A stretch of 64,000 bases of DNA. Source: Warburgia ugandensis. Its lineage: Eukaryota > Streptophyta > Magnoliopsida > Canellales > Canellaceae. This document shows positions 22,484 to 33,663 of this stretch, piece after piece. Both the position numbers and the translations under genes were made by a program. The notes beneath the pieces were generated by a model, which did no database searches, was not told the DNA's origin, and saw only the letters and a list, made by a program, of their open reading frames with translations. Position 1 is the stretch's first letter, and each line of letters opens with the position of its first letter. The stretch spans positions 38,298,684-38,362,683 of the forward strand of contig CP141128.1 in NCBI GenBank assembly GCA_035236585.1. Reading direction: 5' to 3'.

Positions 22484-25022
22484 TGTTTTGGTTGAAAATA
22501 TATTGCAAGCGCATGGGTCTATCGAAGTATAGATCTACAAGTACGAGTCAATCCCATGAGGACTCAATTTAAAAGAAGAATATAATTAAAATCTATCTTA
22601 AATTATTTTAACCTAGTTCAGCAATAAAAAATAATAAAAAAGATCTAATCACCTATTAAGTACACCAGAAAGGAATAAATTCACCAAATTATGAAATCTA
22701 GGGTTTTGAAATCTAATACATTACTAATATAAGTAATCATATACAAGCATCATTGATTAAATATAACTATGTTAATATAACAATGATGAAATACTAATGA
22801 GAAGATGTGTGCATTAGAAGTCCAAATTCTTATCTTTTCTCATTTTTAATTATTAACCCTTCATAATTAGTATGCATTCAAAACATAGCTTGCATCTTTT
22901 ACATTTAGAAACTATCTAAGAACTATACTAATTATATTTCAAACATAAATTAGTCTCTAAACTATGCAATATACATCATAATTCCCATGAAAAGAGTACC
23001 ACTTGTGTATCATTGGAATTTATCAAAGTTGTTAAATCAATTGATCACTTACACATGAATAAAAGTAATGATTTAATGTTGCTTCATCCTCACCCTAGAT
23101 GGATTAGCTACTAATACTTAGTATGAAAACAAACTCCTAAATTAATGAGAAAAATCATCTTAAAACTATGATGAAATTTTAACCTAGAACTATCACAAAA
23201 TAAACTAATGAAACGCTTTTTAAAACTAGAATAAAATAGCTCTTAAATTAGTCTAAGCTGAATTAAACAAGGACGTGCTAAAGCAAGAAACTAAAACTAA
23301 TTCTAGAAACTCGAATATAAAGCATGAATCAATCTTTAAAATGAAGCATCTAAACATTGACTAAGCATAAAGGTTGATAATGGAAACTACTATTATTGAA
23401 TTCTAACTTTAAATCAATACAAGTACATGAAAAGATAAAACAAAACTTCCCTGGATGGATTGAAGATGAATACCAAAAGATCTCCTCCATGTGTCACAGG
23501 CATCAAAGCAACATCGGGTTCCTCTTCAAACCAAGAAGATATGAGCACCTTTCCTTGGTGTGTCATTCACCATGGAACATAAAACCAAGAACCCAAGCGA
23601 GAACACGTCCAAGAGAGAGAGGGAGAGAATAAAAACGTCCAAGAGAGACGTTGATTAGCTATCCAAGCAGTCCAAGGTGAGGACTGTCCAAGCGATGGTC
23701 AGCCGTGTTGTGTATTAGAAAATTGTTAAAACAGCAGCTTAGCTTCCTCCTAGAAAAAAAAAAAAAAAACCTTCTTCAGTAACGTGGAAGAGAATGTTGT
23801 GTAGCAGGCCTCTCTTCTTAACATCACCTTCTAGAAAACATTGAGCTGCTGGCTGCTTCACCTGCCAAAGACGAAAACCAGCATCCTTCTTTAACGGCTC
23901 TTGGCAAAATCGTTGAGGAGCTTTTCTTTAAATCTAGACGTCTCAGCAAACCACCCAACCAAGAGAGAGAGAAATGTCTTTTCCTAGTAGAGCAAATGTC
24001 TTGCTCTCTTTTGGTAGCAGCCAAGCACCCTCCTTCAAAAGCTCCTCCACTTCTTAAGCCGCTTCAACGTCCACCTTTTATAGATCAGCCTCCAACAGAG
24101 ACGTCTTTTATCAAGTCTCCCTTTTAATCTCAGCCCTTATCCAAAAATAGAAAGCCCTCATCTCAATTCTGCCTTTCTTGAATGAAAGTCTATTTTTGGT
24201 GTAGAGTTCTCTAGAAGAAATGTTAGATTCTCCTCCCAAGTGCTCCACTCATTGGTCCACATGTTAGGCACCCTTATTCTCCTAAAATAGCACGTCTAAT
24301 TTCACTCCCTTTCTAAACACATCCCAGCCTTCTCCAATTCAGCCTAAAAGAAACATGTTTTTCCCCAGGAGTGAATCAAGAGGAAAATATGTGTAACTTA
24401 TATGGGCCATGTATAGTGTAACTTATGTGGGTCATGTATAGAGTGATTAAGTTGCTACATATGGGCCCTTTATACATGACATTTTATCCTCTTAGAATGG
24501 TGCAAAATATGCTGCAATGTGTAGCATATGTTAGGCTTGCATGTTTTTGCTTTGAAACTTAATAAGGTTGGTGGATACATGCATAGTTGACTTGCCACCT
24601 TTGCATGTATTTCTGGCAGCCCAAAGGTGATAACGTGCACAAGAAATTTTAATGCATTAAAAATGATATTGAGACTCCCTATGCACTTGGACATTGTTAG
24701 AAAATAGGCTACTGCTTCTTAGACTTGATTTGAGTCATCCAAAATTGATCCTAGCTTGATTTAAACCATCTGTTTCAATCTAAGTATGATCTGCTTTCAT
24801 AAGTGTTGATTGGCATGATATAACCGCTTACAATTATAGCAGCTTCTATTCTATAATACCCATGTGACTTATAAAATGTGGATCAGAGAAATTGCTTGTA
24901 TGATGGACTAGCTTCCTTTTAGGGCTTGAAATTGCCAAAAATGCACACTTTTCTCAATTCTACCTTAATAAATTCAGGGTTTACAAATGCAATTTCGAAG
25001 GGTAATAATTATGTGTATATCA
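22484..25022 (-). mobile_element. Solo LTR, minus strand, Tat/Athila-type end
   Basis: The plus strand begins tgttttggttg and ends gtgtatatca, so the complement starts TGATATACAC and ends CCAAAACA. Near the 22.5-kb end, the complement has tcctcatgggattgactcgt and a cccatgcgcttgc-like stretch, the same class of LTR terminus as 4542-6824. Both flanks are Tat gag (WYNAQ before, HHGAQST after). The flanking pentamers cccag (22479-22483) and tccac (25023-25027) agree at three of five positions, so the TSD has decayed or the end is off by a few bases. Confidence 0.75.
24074..24082 (-). promoter_or_regulatory. TATA box candidate of minus-strand solo LTR
   Basis: The complement reads tataaaagg, about 940 bp into the LTR. 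Confidence 0.5.
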
Positions 25023-25257
25023 TCCACCATGGTGCCCAATCTACATAGTAGAACAAGAATACACAGTGGTATGCACAGCCACCTCCATCCCATATGCAAG
25101 CACCAAACACTAACCTCCAAAACTAACTTATGTGTGCATTCACCTTGCTTAGGTAGACTTATGCAAAGGCTTTGAACTTTAATATGAGTGTTGGATTTTT
25201 TAGAAAGTTACCCCAAAGGCCTCCACTCGTACATTTTCCATGGAGATGAGACTAGCA
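25023..25257 (+). pseudogene. Tat-lineage gypsy gag, fragment 2
   Basis: It continues the Gln/Pro-rich gag linker (WYAQPPPSHMQAP near 25068-25105), then VGFFRKLPQRPP..HFPW in shifting frames near 25180-25245. This corresponds to the Tat pattern AGLL.PL.PRPPP..LP just before the CAYHQ..GH motif, which resumes on the far side of the copia insertion at 32205. Confidence 0.65.
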
Positions 25258-25568
25258 TGTTAGAAATTTATTGGTCCATCACATTTTCAAATAAAAAATC
25301 TGCCATATTCAAGTGTGGTAACTACTCATGGTAGTTAATGGAAGGATAACTACCATTAACCATCCATTGAGTTTTATTCAAAGGGGTCCCTAATTCAAGT
25401 AGTCTCACTCTCTCGATTGCCATCACCGTATACTGCTATTGAATTATAAGATATCTTAAAGGGCTACATCAAATCTACTGCTATGGCTGGAGGTCAGATA
25501 CTGTTCACTCATTTAATATGCTTCTGTTTTTTTCTAATTTACTGTAAACATTTAGTGTTTGGTTTACA
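25258..25568 (+). repeat. Copia 5' LTR
   Basis: From tgttagaaattta to tttggtttaca; homologous along its length to 31884-32199. Confidence 0.95.
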
Positions 25569-25570
25569 TG

Positions 25571-25581
25571 TGGTATCAGAG
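25571..25581 (+). promoter_or_regulatory. Copia primer-binding site (initiator Met-tRNA)
   Basis: tggtatcagag lies two bases after the 5' LTR and matches the plant initiator-Met tRNA primer site. Confidence 0.9.
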
Positions 25582-27602
25582 TTTTGAATTCTTCTGCCTA
25601 GAAGCTTTGTAGTTTCTATTTAAGAGATTGCTAAAGTCATCTATCTAGAGAATAAATATAGATAGATTGAAATGTAAACAATCCTATGAGCCATCAAGTT
25701 GAAATTATCTGTGTCTCAACAAATAAAGGTGTTCTCAACATCTGTAGAAGAACACGAAGCCAGAAATTGAACTAGCACTAGCATATAGAAAACAAATGTT
25801 TAGATTTGCATACTATAGATCAGAAGTGAAAGTTCTGATAAAGAAACAAAATTTCTTATTGCTTTCTTAATCTTCCTTGAAGAACAATGGAAAACTTGAA
25901 CTAGTTTTTTAGTCATTTGTTCTAGATTTTTTCTTAAGTTCTTGGGCTGTTTTGCCTGATAAAGGATGTTGAGGTTTGCTGGTCTTTGATCATGAAATAA
26001 ATGACTAATAACTTCAATCAAATGAACCACCACCTAGTGTACAAAAATTAGGAATGTTATCCTCGATTCCATCTGCATCAGATGATCCTAGATCCTTGAC
26101 TAAGTGTTCTGATCTTTGTGAAACAGAAAAGGCCAAGCATGACTTATGTAGACACTCTCGGATTAGTAGAAACAAAGAGAGCAAATGAGTTAGTTGTTAC
26201 CCCTAGTGGCATACCAAACTAGTAGCATGAAGGAAGGCCTACCATTGGCAAAACCCTTTTCTGTTGTCTCCTACTCCTTACTTCACCCAGATGTCAGAAA
26301 AGGGGAGAGACGGTGCGGCCAGTCCGACCTTGTTTTCATCTATCTTCAACCAAATCTTGCGTACTAGCCAGAACAGGGGTTACTCAGTCCCCCCTCTTTA
26401 CTCTCTCCATTTCTCATCCCTTTCTTTTGTTAGATGGGTAGTATTTGCTTGAATGGCTGACAACAATGCTTAGATCGGTGCAACCATGGTGACAGATTGC
26501 TGCACCGCCATCCCAAACCAATGCTGCCAATCTGGCATGATTGCCGAGTCATCAGCCGCTCCCTTCCCTATCACTAGTTGCATCATCGCTGGCAAGTCTT
26601 TGCTAGTGGAATGGACTGCTAGTTTATTGGATCTCACAGCTAAGGGCTTTTAGGATGGGGGATGGATTTGTTCAAAAAGGGAGAAGAGAATCATAGCACT
26701 TCTCCCTTTCTAGTAGGTCGGTCGGCACGGGTGTAGGGTGCTGGTTTTAGGGTTTTTGGTAGAAAAGGAAAATGTATGTAGAGAGAGGGAGATTAGGGTG
26801 ATGAAAAGATATATATATATATATATATATGGGTATATATATATTAGTATAAATATATAATATATTTTTTTTTTTAAAGAGAGAGAGAGAAAAAGGGATT
26901 TTATGGTAACAAATAGTGCACCCCTTATAAAGTTTTCTCAAACCGTTTGTACACGAACAATTGATTGAATTAATTTAAATTGTTCATTAAATATTTCAAT
27001 TAATTGACTATTAATTTAGATTTTTTTTTCTAAATTAATCAATAATTAAAGGTTCATTTTAAGATATCATTAACATCATAAATTATTTAGATTTAATTTA
27101 TGATATGCTTATATGGAAATGTCTTAATTTATTTTATAAAATTTGAATGTCATGTGATTAATATGTATTCAATATTTGAGGAATAGCCAAAGCATCCTTA
27201 AATATAAAAATACATATATTAAGTATTTAATTAAAATTGATGATATCATTAAGTTTCCAAATAACATCAAATTCTAATTAAAAATATTGGTATAATAATT
27301 TTATCTCATAGGAAAATTATCATATTATAATGATTAATTAGGATAAAATAGTAAAAAAATAGTATTTATTTCTTAATTAGCCCACAACATTAAGAAATAA
27401 TTATAATTTACTAGTTTTATCATAAATGTAGATGAATCTATTTTTGTGTTAAAATCTTTACCCATAAGTAGATTTTAATGATATGCTAATTTATATCTAT
27501 TTGATTTCACCTGAATTAGTAAGCTTATCATTATATTTGATGGTTTGTACCTCATAATTATTAGTAAGCATGTTCATTTATTTATTTGCAGTTATTCAAT
27601 CT
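25582..27602 (+). other. Unusually long 2-kb leader of the copia element
   Basis: Copia leaders are usually short, so this interval may include a secondary insertion. 26264-26740 is comparatively GC-rich. 26800-27600 is very AT-rich with a (TA)n run at about 26811-26830. On the minus strand 26033-25800 is open for 77 codons with no recognised family. No terminal repeats or TSD delimiting an insert were found. Confidence 0.5.
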
Positions 27603-28470
27603 ATGATATTATCTAATAAAAAATTTGAAGTTCCCTATTTGAGTGGTGACAACTATAATGTTTAGAAAGAGAAAATTCTTCTTCATCTAAGGTGCATGTA
27701 TCTCGACTACACTCTTTGAAAGGAAGAGCCTCCTAAAATTACAAAAACTAGCACCAATGCTAAGATCACTCTATATGAAGGTTGGGAGATATATAATCAC
27801 TTAAGTATAATGTTCATTAAATCTCAAATTAATACTAGCATCCATGGGTCAATACCTGAGTGTGCAAATGTCAAAGATCTCATGAAAGCCATTGATGAAC
27901 AATTTGAGTTATCTGATAAAGCATTGGCTAGCACCTTAATGAACTATTTGTCATCAATGAGACTCACTGGTGTGAGCACATTATGAGGATGAGGGATATA
28001 ACTACTCAGCTGAAGTCATTACAGATTGAGATTTCTGAATCCTTTTTAGTGCACTTTATCTTGAACTGTCTCCCTTCTCAGTATGGACCATTCAAAATTT
28101 CATACAACCCACATACGAAGAAATGGTCAATTAATGAACTTTTGATCATGTGTGTTCAAGAAGAAGAGAGATTAGTTTAAGAAATGGGTGAGAGTGCACA
28201 TATGATGATCCATAAAAGGGACAAAAGGCAAGCCTTCAAAAAGAAAGCGAGAGGCAAAGCTATAGCCCATACTAAGAAGAAAGAGGCTATGAAGTGTTTT
28301 TTTTGTAAAAATAAGGGACACATGAGGAAAGATTGCCCTAAAAAGAAGGATTGGCTGGAAAAGAAAGGTAATCTTAATTCTTTTGTATGTTATGAATCTA
28401 ATATGGTTGATGTTTCACATTCCACATGGTGGATTGGTTCTGGTTGTACAATCCATATTTGTAATACTAT
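27603..28470 (+). pseudogene. Copia gag and protease (broken)
   Basis: From the Met at 27603 the translation runs FEVPYLSGDNYNV.KEKILLHLRCMYLD, then FIKSQINTSIHGSIPE, AIDEQFELSDKALASTLM, LVHFILNCLPSQYGPFKISY and VQEEERL, a typical copia gag (UBN2-type) order. The zinc knuckle C-F-F-C-x4-H-x4-C is at 28295-28336. The protease site at about 28427-28462 reads WWIGSGCTIHIC, so the catalytic Asp of the usual DSG is Gly. Stops occur near 27661, 28178 and 28472, with a frame shift near 27983. Confidence 0.9.
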
Positions 28471-28839
28471 ATAGGGTTTTCTAACCAAAGGAGATTGATG
28501 GAAAGTGAATGGAGCATCTATTTAGGAAATCAGATGCATTCACTTGTTAAAGCTATGGGGACATAAAGATTAGTTTTACAAACTAGTTTTGTACTTGATT
28601 TGGAATGAACCTTTTATATTCCTTGTTTTTCCTGAAATTTAATTTCTATATCTAAACTTATACCATTGGGTTTTTCATTTTATTTTCATGAATATTATTT
28701 CAATTTATATAAAACTCTAGTGGTTGTTGGAAATGGTACAATGGATGATAAAATTTATTTAAATAATGATGTCTCCAATGAAGTAATGGCTGTGCATGGT
28801 AACATTGGTCTTAAGCATAATGCTATGAATGAGAAATAC

Positions 28840-29664
28840 TCTATGTTGTGACACCAAAGATTAGGACATATCTCTAATGATAGAATCAAAAGGTTAGTAA
28901 ATGATGGAGTTCTTGAGACTCTTGATTTTACAGATTTTGATTCATGCGTTGAATGCGTTAAAGGAAAGTAGGTCAACAAGTCAAAAAAGGATACTAAGAG
29001 AAGTTCTGACATATTAGAGATCATACATATTGACATTTGTTGTCCTGACATGAGCTTAGATGGTTAAAAATATTTTATTACCTTTATAGATGACTACTCA
29101 TGATTTATGTATCTCTACTTGGTTCATAACAAGGGTTAAGTGCTGGATGCTTTTAAAATATGCAAAGCAGAGGTAGAGAAATAGTGTGGCAAGAAAATTA
29201 AATTCGTGAGATCTAATAGAGGTGGTGAATTTCATGGTAGGTACACAGGGACTGGACAAATGCTTGGTCTATTTGCTAAGTTTCTTCAAGAGCAAGGTAT
29301 TGTAGCTCAAAACACCTTGCCTGATAGAAATAATAAACAAAACTTTAATGGACATGGTGAGGAGTATGCTCAACGTCTCCAATCTTCCTTTGTCATTATG
29401 AGTGAAGCTCTAAAAATAGTAGCATATATATTAAACCAAGTTCCAAGTAACACTGTTTTTAAAACACCATTTGAATTATGGAATGGTTGGAAATTGAGTT
29501 TGAGACATATACGTGTTTGGGGTTATCTAGTTGAAGTTAGAGTTTACAATCCATATAAAAAGAAGTTGGACCCCAGAAATATTAGTGCATATTTTATTGG
29601 ATATGCAGAAAAGTCTGAGGGATATAGATTTTATTGTCCATCCCATAGCAGAAGAATTTCTTGA
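28840..29664 (+). pseudogene. Copia integrase (inactive)
   Basis: The pre-integrase zinc region is recognisable as HQRLGHIS...DSCVECVKGK (about 28852-28970), with a stop replacing the usual preceding Trp. The first catalytic Asp survives in IIHIDICCPD. The second is Asn in RSNRGGEFHGRY (about 29208). The segment holding the catalytic Glu is degraded (FNGHGEEYAQRL). The C-terminal part includes LNQVPSNTVFKTPFELW and a YNPYKKKLDPRNISAYFIGY stretch, conserved in copia integrases. Stops interrupt the frame. Confidence 0.88.
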
Positions 29665-29929
29665 GAATGATGTGGTTAGTGGGAGTTATTGACCTCAAAA
29701 CTTAGTTTTTGAGGAAAATCGTGTTTCTAATCCAACTCCCACGTCAAATAGTAGACTGGTTGTTATTAATGACACCCATCAAAATATGATGGATATTGGA
29801 CAACTAGTTGTTGAAAATCTAGGTTAGGATGATAATGTTTTAGTAGATCCTATTGAGAATCAACCACAGCAAGTTGATGGTCAAAAGCCTTAACAAGAAG
29901 CTAATGATGTACCTTTGAGGAGATCTACT

Positions 29930-30960
29930 AGAATAAGGAAATGAACAATTCTTACTAATTACATTGTCTATGTACAAGAATCTTACTATGATGTTGGTGT
30001 TAAAAATGCCCCTAAGACGTTTTCACAAGCTATGAATAGTAGTAAATCTAAATTATGGCATGATGTTATGAAAAATGAGATGGAATCTATGATAGATAAT
30101 CAAGTCTGAGATCTTATAGAGTTGCCTAATGGGGCAAAGACCATTGGTTGTAAATAGGTTTTTTAAACCAAGGAAGGCTCATTAGGCAACATTGAGTGAT
30201 AAAGGCTATACTTATTGCAAAAGGATTCACAATCGAGAAACATTTTCTCCTATTTCTAAAAAGGATTCTTTCTATATCATTATCGCATTAGTTGCTTATT
30301 TTGACTTAGATTTTACATCAGATGGATGTGAAAAAGGCATTCCTCAATGGTGATTTAGAGGAAGAGGTTTATATGAAACAACCTAGGGGGTTCGTCTCAA
30401 GTGATGGTCATTAATTAGTTTACAAGGTTAAAAAGTCTATATATGGACTAAAGCAAGCCTCCCGTTAGTGGTATTTAAAATTTCATAATGTTATCTCTTC
30501 ATATGGTTTCGTAGAGAATATTATGGATGAATGTATATGTCACAAAGTTAGTGGGAGAAATATCATTTTTTCTAGTCATGTACGTGGATGACATTTTGCT
30601 TGCAACTAATGATATAGGATTATTATATGAGGTGAAACAATTTCTATCTCAACACTTTGATATGAAGGATATAGGTGAAGCATCTTATGTCATTGGCATT
30701 AAGATTGATAGAGACAGGTCTCAGGGTATCTTGGGCTTATCTCAGGAAGCCTATATCAACAAAGTTCTTAAGAGATTTTGGATGAAAGATTGTTCACCGA
30801 GTTTGGCACCTATTGTTAAGGGTGATAGATTCAGTTTGAATCAATGTTCCAAAAATGACCTTGTAAGGGAATAGATTAACAATATTCCTTATGCTTCAAC
30901 TGTTGGAAGCCTAATGTATGCTAAGGTTTGCATTAGAACAAACATTGCATTTGTAGTTGG
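29930..30960 (+). pseudogene. Copia reverse transcriptase (broken)
   Basis: The N-terminal part is weak. Clear blocks are [19 protein letters not shown] (about 30317-30376), SIYGLKQASR (about 30433), and the catalytic MYVDDILLATND at about 30579-30614, followed by FDMKDIGEASYVIGIKI and LGLSQEAYINKVLKRF. The catalytic YVDD is intact, but stops flank it (for example after SSDGH near 30412 and within ASR.WY near 30467), so no functional polyprotein is possible. Confidence 0.9.
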
Positions 30961-30984
30961 AATGTGAGGAAGATATCAAATTAA

Positions 30985-31579
30985 CCCAAGTTTGGACCAC
31001 TGGAGAGCTGCAAAGAAGGTTGTGAGACACCTTCAAGGGACTAAAGATTTCATACTTACATATAGACAGGCCGATGACTTGGAAGTCATTGAATATTTAG
31101 ATTCAAACTTTGCTGGTTGTGTTGATTCTCGTAAATCAACATCTAGATATATTTTCTTATTTGCTGAAGAAGCTATATCTTGGAAAAGTGCAAAGCGATC
31201 TTTGATTGCTACTTCTACTATGAAAGTTGAGTTTGTTTCTTGTTTTGAGGTGACAAAACAGGGTACTTGGTTGAAGAGTTTCATCTCTTGGCTTTAAGTT
31301 GTTGATTCCATCTCTAGGCCACTAAAGACTTATTGTGACAATTTAGTTGCTGTGTTCTTTACTAAGAATAATAAGAGTGGAACTCAAAGTAAGCACATTG
31401 ACATTAAGTTCTTAGCAGTCAGAGAGCATGTTAAAAGGAATGAAGTGCTCAATGAATACATTCGTATTGTGCTGATGATTGCAGATCCTTTGATGAAAGG
31501 CATGCCACTAAAGCTATTTAAAGATCATGTAATGCGAATGAGACTTTGTTCTCATTTGTCTTTTTTTGTTGAATTATGA
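30985..31579 (+). pseudogene. Copia RNase H (broken)
   Basis: The translation includes HWRAAKKVVRHLQGTKDFIL, DSNFAGCVDSRKSTSRYIF, ISWKSAKRSLIATSTMKVEF and, after a stop near 31296, KHIDIKFLAVREHV and ADPLMKGMP. This matches the copia RNase H order. The usual STMEAEF appears as STMKVEF, so a conserved acidic position is changed. Confidence 0.88.
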
Positions 31580-31870
31580 TGTTATATTTATAACATATAT
31601 TAGTAATGAAACTCTGTATACATTTATGATTGGATGACAAATATTTATGTTGGGACCCAGAATAAGCATTTGAGGCTTATTCATAAAGATAAAATGTTAC
31701 GTAAAGATCCTTTTTGAAGAAGCTAATTGCATTATAATACATGGAAGGTAATAGTTGTTTATAAAGAAATTACCACCATGATTCATGTAATTCATTCCTT
31801 TATTTGAGCATAAAGTTATTTACACTGGTACATTAAGATTTTTGACTTTATAAAGATACAAATGTTTGGA

Positions 31871-31883
31871 CCAAGTGGGAGAA
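31871..31883 (+). promoter_or_regulatory. Copia polypurine tract
   Basis: ccaagtgggagaa immediately precedes the 3' LTR, in the usual position for plus-strand priming. Confidence 0.8.
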
Positions 31884-32199
31884 TGTTAGAAATTTATTGG
31901 TCTATAACATTTACAGATAAAAATCTATTGTATTCAGGTGTGGTAATTGCTCATGGTAGTTATCCTTGACGGAAGGATAATTGCCATTAACCATATATTG
32001 AATTTTATTTAAAGGGGTCCCTGATTCAAGCAGTCTCACTCTCTTGATTGCCATCATCGTATACTGCTATTGAATTAGAAGATCTCTTAAAGGACTACAT
32101 CAAATCTGCTGCTATGTTTGGAGGTAAGTTAGTGTTCATTCATTTAATTTGCTTCTACTTATTTCTTATTTACTATAAACATCTAGTGTTTGGTTTACA
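31884..32199 (+). repeat. Copia 3' LTR
   Basis: From tgttagaaattta to tggtttaca, followed by the target-site copy tagca at 32200-32204. Confidence 0.95.
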
Positions 32200-32204
32200 T
32201 AGCA

Positions 32205-32692
32205 AGCATTTAGTGAGTATCATCAAGGACTGAGGCAAGCAGTGGAAGATTGTATTTGGCTCAAACATGATATTCAAGATCTCACTGATATGGGCAAGCT
32301 CAATGTTTTTGGTAATCCACTGTTCCAATGATGGGGAAAGGCATAATGCAAAATTCATTCCCATGGGAAAGCACAAATCAGGCTCCTAATGAAGTAAGAG
32401 GAAGGTTAAGGAGTAATCCACTCCATTGCATCATTGAAGTATGCAAGATTGAGAAGGAGTGTGAACATGATGATAAAGTCTCCCAAGTTGGTGGGGTGCA
32501 TAACATCAACTTTGTGGGTCTTGAGAACAAGTCCCCAATTTGGCACTACAACATCCCACCTTCCATGCCTATACCAAGACGTACTTCTACCTAGTCAATT
32601 GTAAAGTAGAAAGATAATCCACTAGCTCCATAGACATGGCCCAAACCTACAAAAGAAGTCAAGGCAAACATGGCTGATTGGAAGAATGATTC
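32205..32692 (+). pseudogene. Tat-lineage gypsy gag/pre-protease, fragment 3
   Basis: The translation starts FSEYHQGLRQAVEDCIWLK then HDIQDLTDMGKLNVFGNP, matching the Tat motif with YHQ..GH.T..C..L...IQDLID.G; the second zinc ligand is lost. It is the direct continuation of fragment 2 across the copia insertion. The remainder to 32692 has shifted frames and no clear domain. It is interrupted by the Tekay element at 32693. Confidence 0.75.
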
Positions 32693-33119
32693 TGTAATGA
32701 CTCCAATTTTGTAATATTGAAATTCCAAGTTTAGCAATAAAAAGTTCAATTTTAAAGAAAAGGGCATTTTGGTCATTTCACTAGTCACCATAACTAAACC
32801 CAGGAATTTGGTATCAAAAGTGGTTCCATTAGATGCGTCTCGGAAAAAGGAATCCAACGAGACCAAAATCACCCAAAACGGAGTTAAAATGAGCAAGATA
32901 TGGCCCTTTGAAGATCAGGGGCAAAATTGTAAATTTCTCAAAAACGATTTAACTTGAAAAACACAGGTGCCCGTTTTGATACGGGCACCCCGTCGTCTTC
33001 AACCTCCTAGAGGTTTCTGGAACGGCGGTGTTTCAAGAAGAAACCACCGCCATTCCAGAGGGTTCCCCACCGCCATTCAAAGGCGGTTAGAAACCCTCCA
33101 GAACCCTCTGTAAAAGCAC

Positions 33120-33127
33120 TATAAATA
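33120..33127 (+). promoter_or_regulatory. TATA box of Tekay 5' LTR
   Basis: tataaata, 427 bp from the LTR start; the identical site is at 40387-40394 in the 3' LTR. It is the likely core promoter of the element. Confidence 0.75.
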
Positions 33128-33467
33128 GAGCTCTTGGGTGCCTCTAATGGCAGCTCAAAAGCCTTGGAGAAAACCAGTCGTGAAGCAGTGAGCAAGGGGG
33201 GAAAACGTGGAGAGAAAACCACCCACGAACCAGGTACGCACGAAAAAACCCCAAACCCATCTCCACCATAGTTCCAGGAACAATTTCCCTAGGTTTTTCC
33301 ATGAAAAAACATGCAGAATAGGCCTCCAGGGGAGCCACAAAGACCCCTGGGACGTCCCCAGGCCGCACTGGTTCGACAGGGTCGAACCAGGGTGACTTGA
33401 GGATGACCCAGGTCACTAACAAGCGGGACGATCCAATAGGACCGTCCCACGTCGACGCAAGTCGACG

Positions 33468-33489
33468 CCGTTTGGAAAAAACCAAACGG
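33468..33489. promoter_or_regulatory. Hairpin in Tekay R/U5 leader
   Basis: Arms ccgtttgg and ccaaacgg flank a six-A loop. The 3' LTR copy has one arm-end change. It lies in the presumed transcribed leader; its role is unknown. Confidence 0.6.
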
Positions 33490-33621
33490 GAGCGTCCATC
33501 GACGCGCCCTCTAAAGGAACGACGAGCAGCGTCGTCTCGCGCGTCTTCAGACGCGCCCGCTGAGGTGCGCGCTGCAGACGCACAGCGCACTAGCGAGGCG
33601 TCGTTTTTTTTGGTTCTTAAG

Positions 33622-33663
33622 AATGCTGGGCGCACGTCGCAGACGCACAGCGCCCTAGCATTC
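33622..33663. promoter_or_regulatory. Stable stem-loop in Tekay R/U5 leader
   Basis: aatgctgggcgc pairs with gcgccctagcatt (one bulged base) across a GC-rich loop. The arms are unchanged in the 3' LTR, although the loop carries a substitution. Confidence 0.6.

Larger units (their letters stand above)
25258..32199 (+). mobile_element. Ty1/copia retrotransposon, complete in outline, TSD TAGCA
   Basis: It has LTRs of 311 and 316 bp starting tgttagaaattta and ending gtttaca, with identical 5-bp flanks tagca at 25253-25257 and 32200-32204. Order: LTR, primer site, unusually long 2-kb leader, gag, protease, integrase, RT, RNase H, polypurine tract, LTR. This is the copia order, with integrase before RT. 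The LTRs differ at very roughly 12-16% of sites by eye and the coding frame is full of stops, so it is old and inactive. It is inserted within the Tat gag. Confidence 0.95.

Noticed and set aside
25800-26033. 77-codon minus-strand frame in the copia leader as a captured gene
   Set aside because: No recognisable motif, no flanking gene structure, and the length is within chance for AT-rich DNA.
33144-33635. 163-codon minus-strand frame and other LTR frames (34124-34354, 40411-40752, 41391-41621)
   Set aside because: They lie inside the Tekay LTRs, are present in both LTR copies because the LTRs are duplicates, match no family I know, and the GC-rich block lacks stops by composition.
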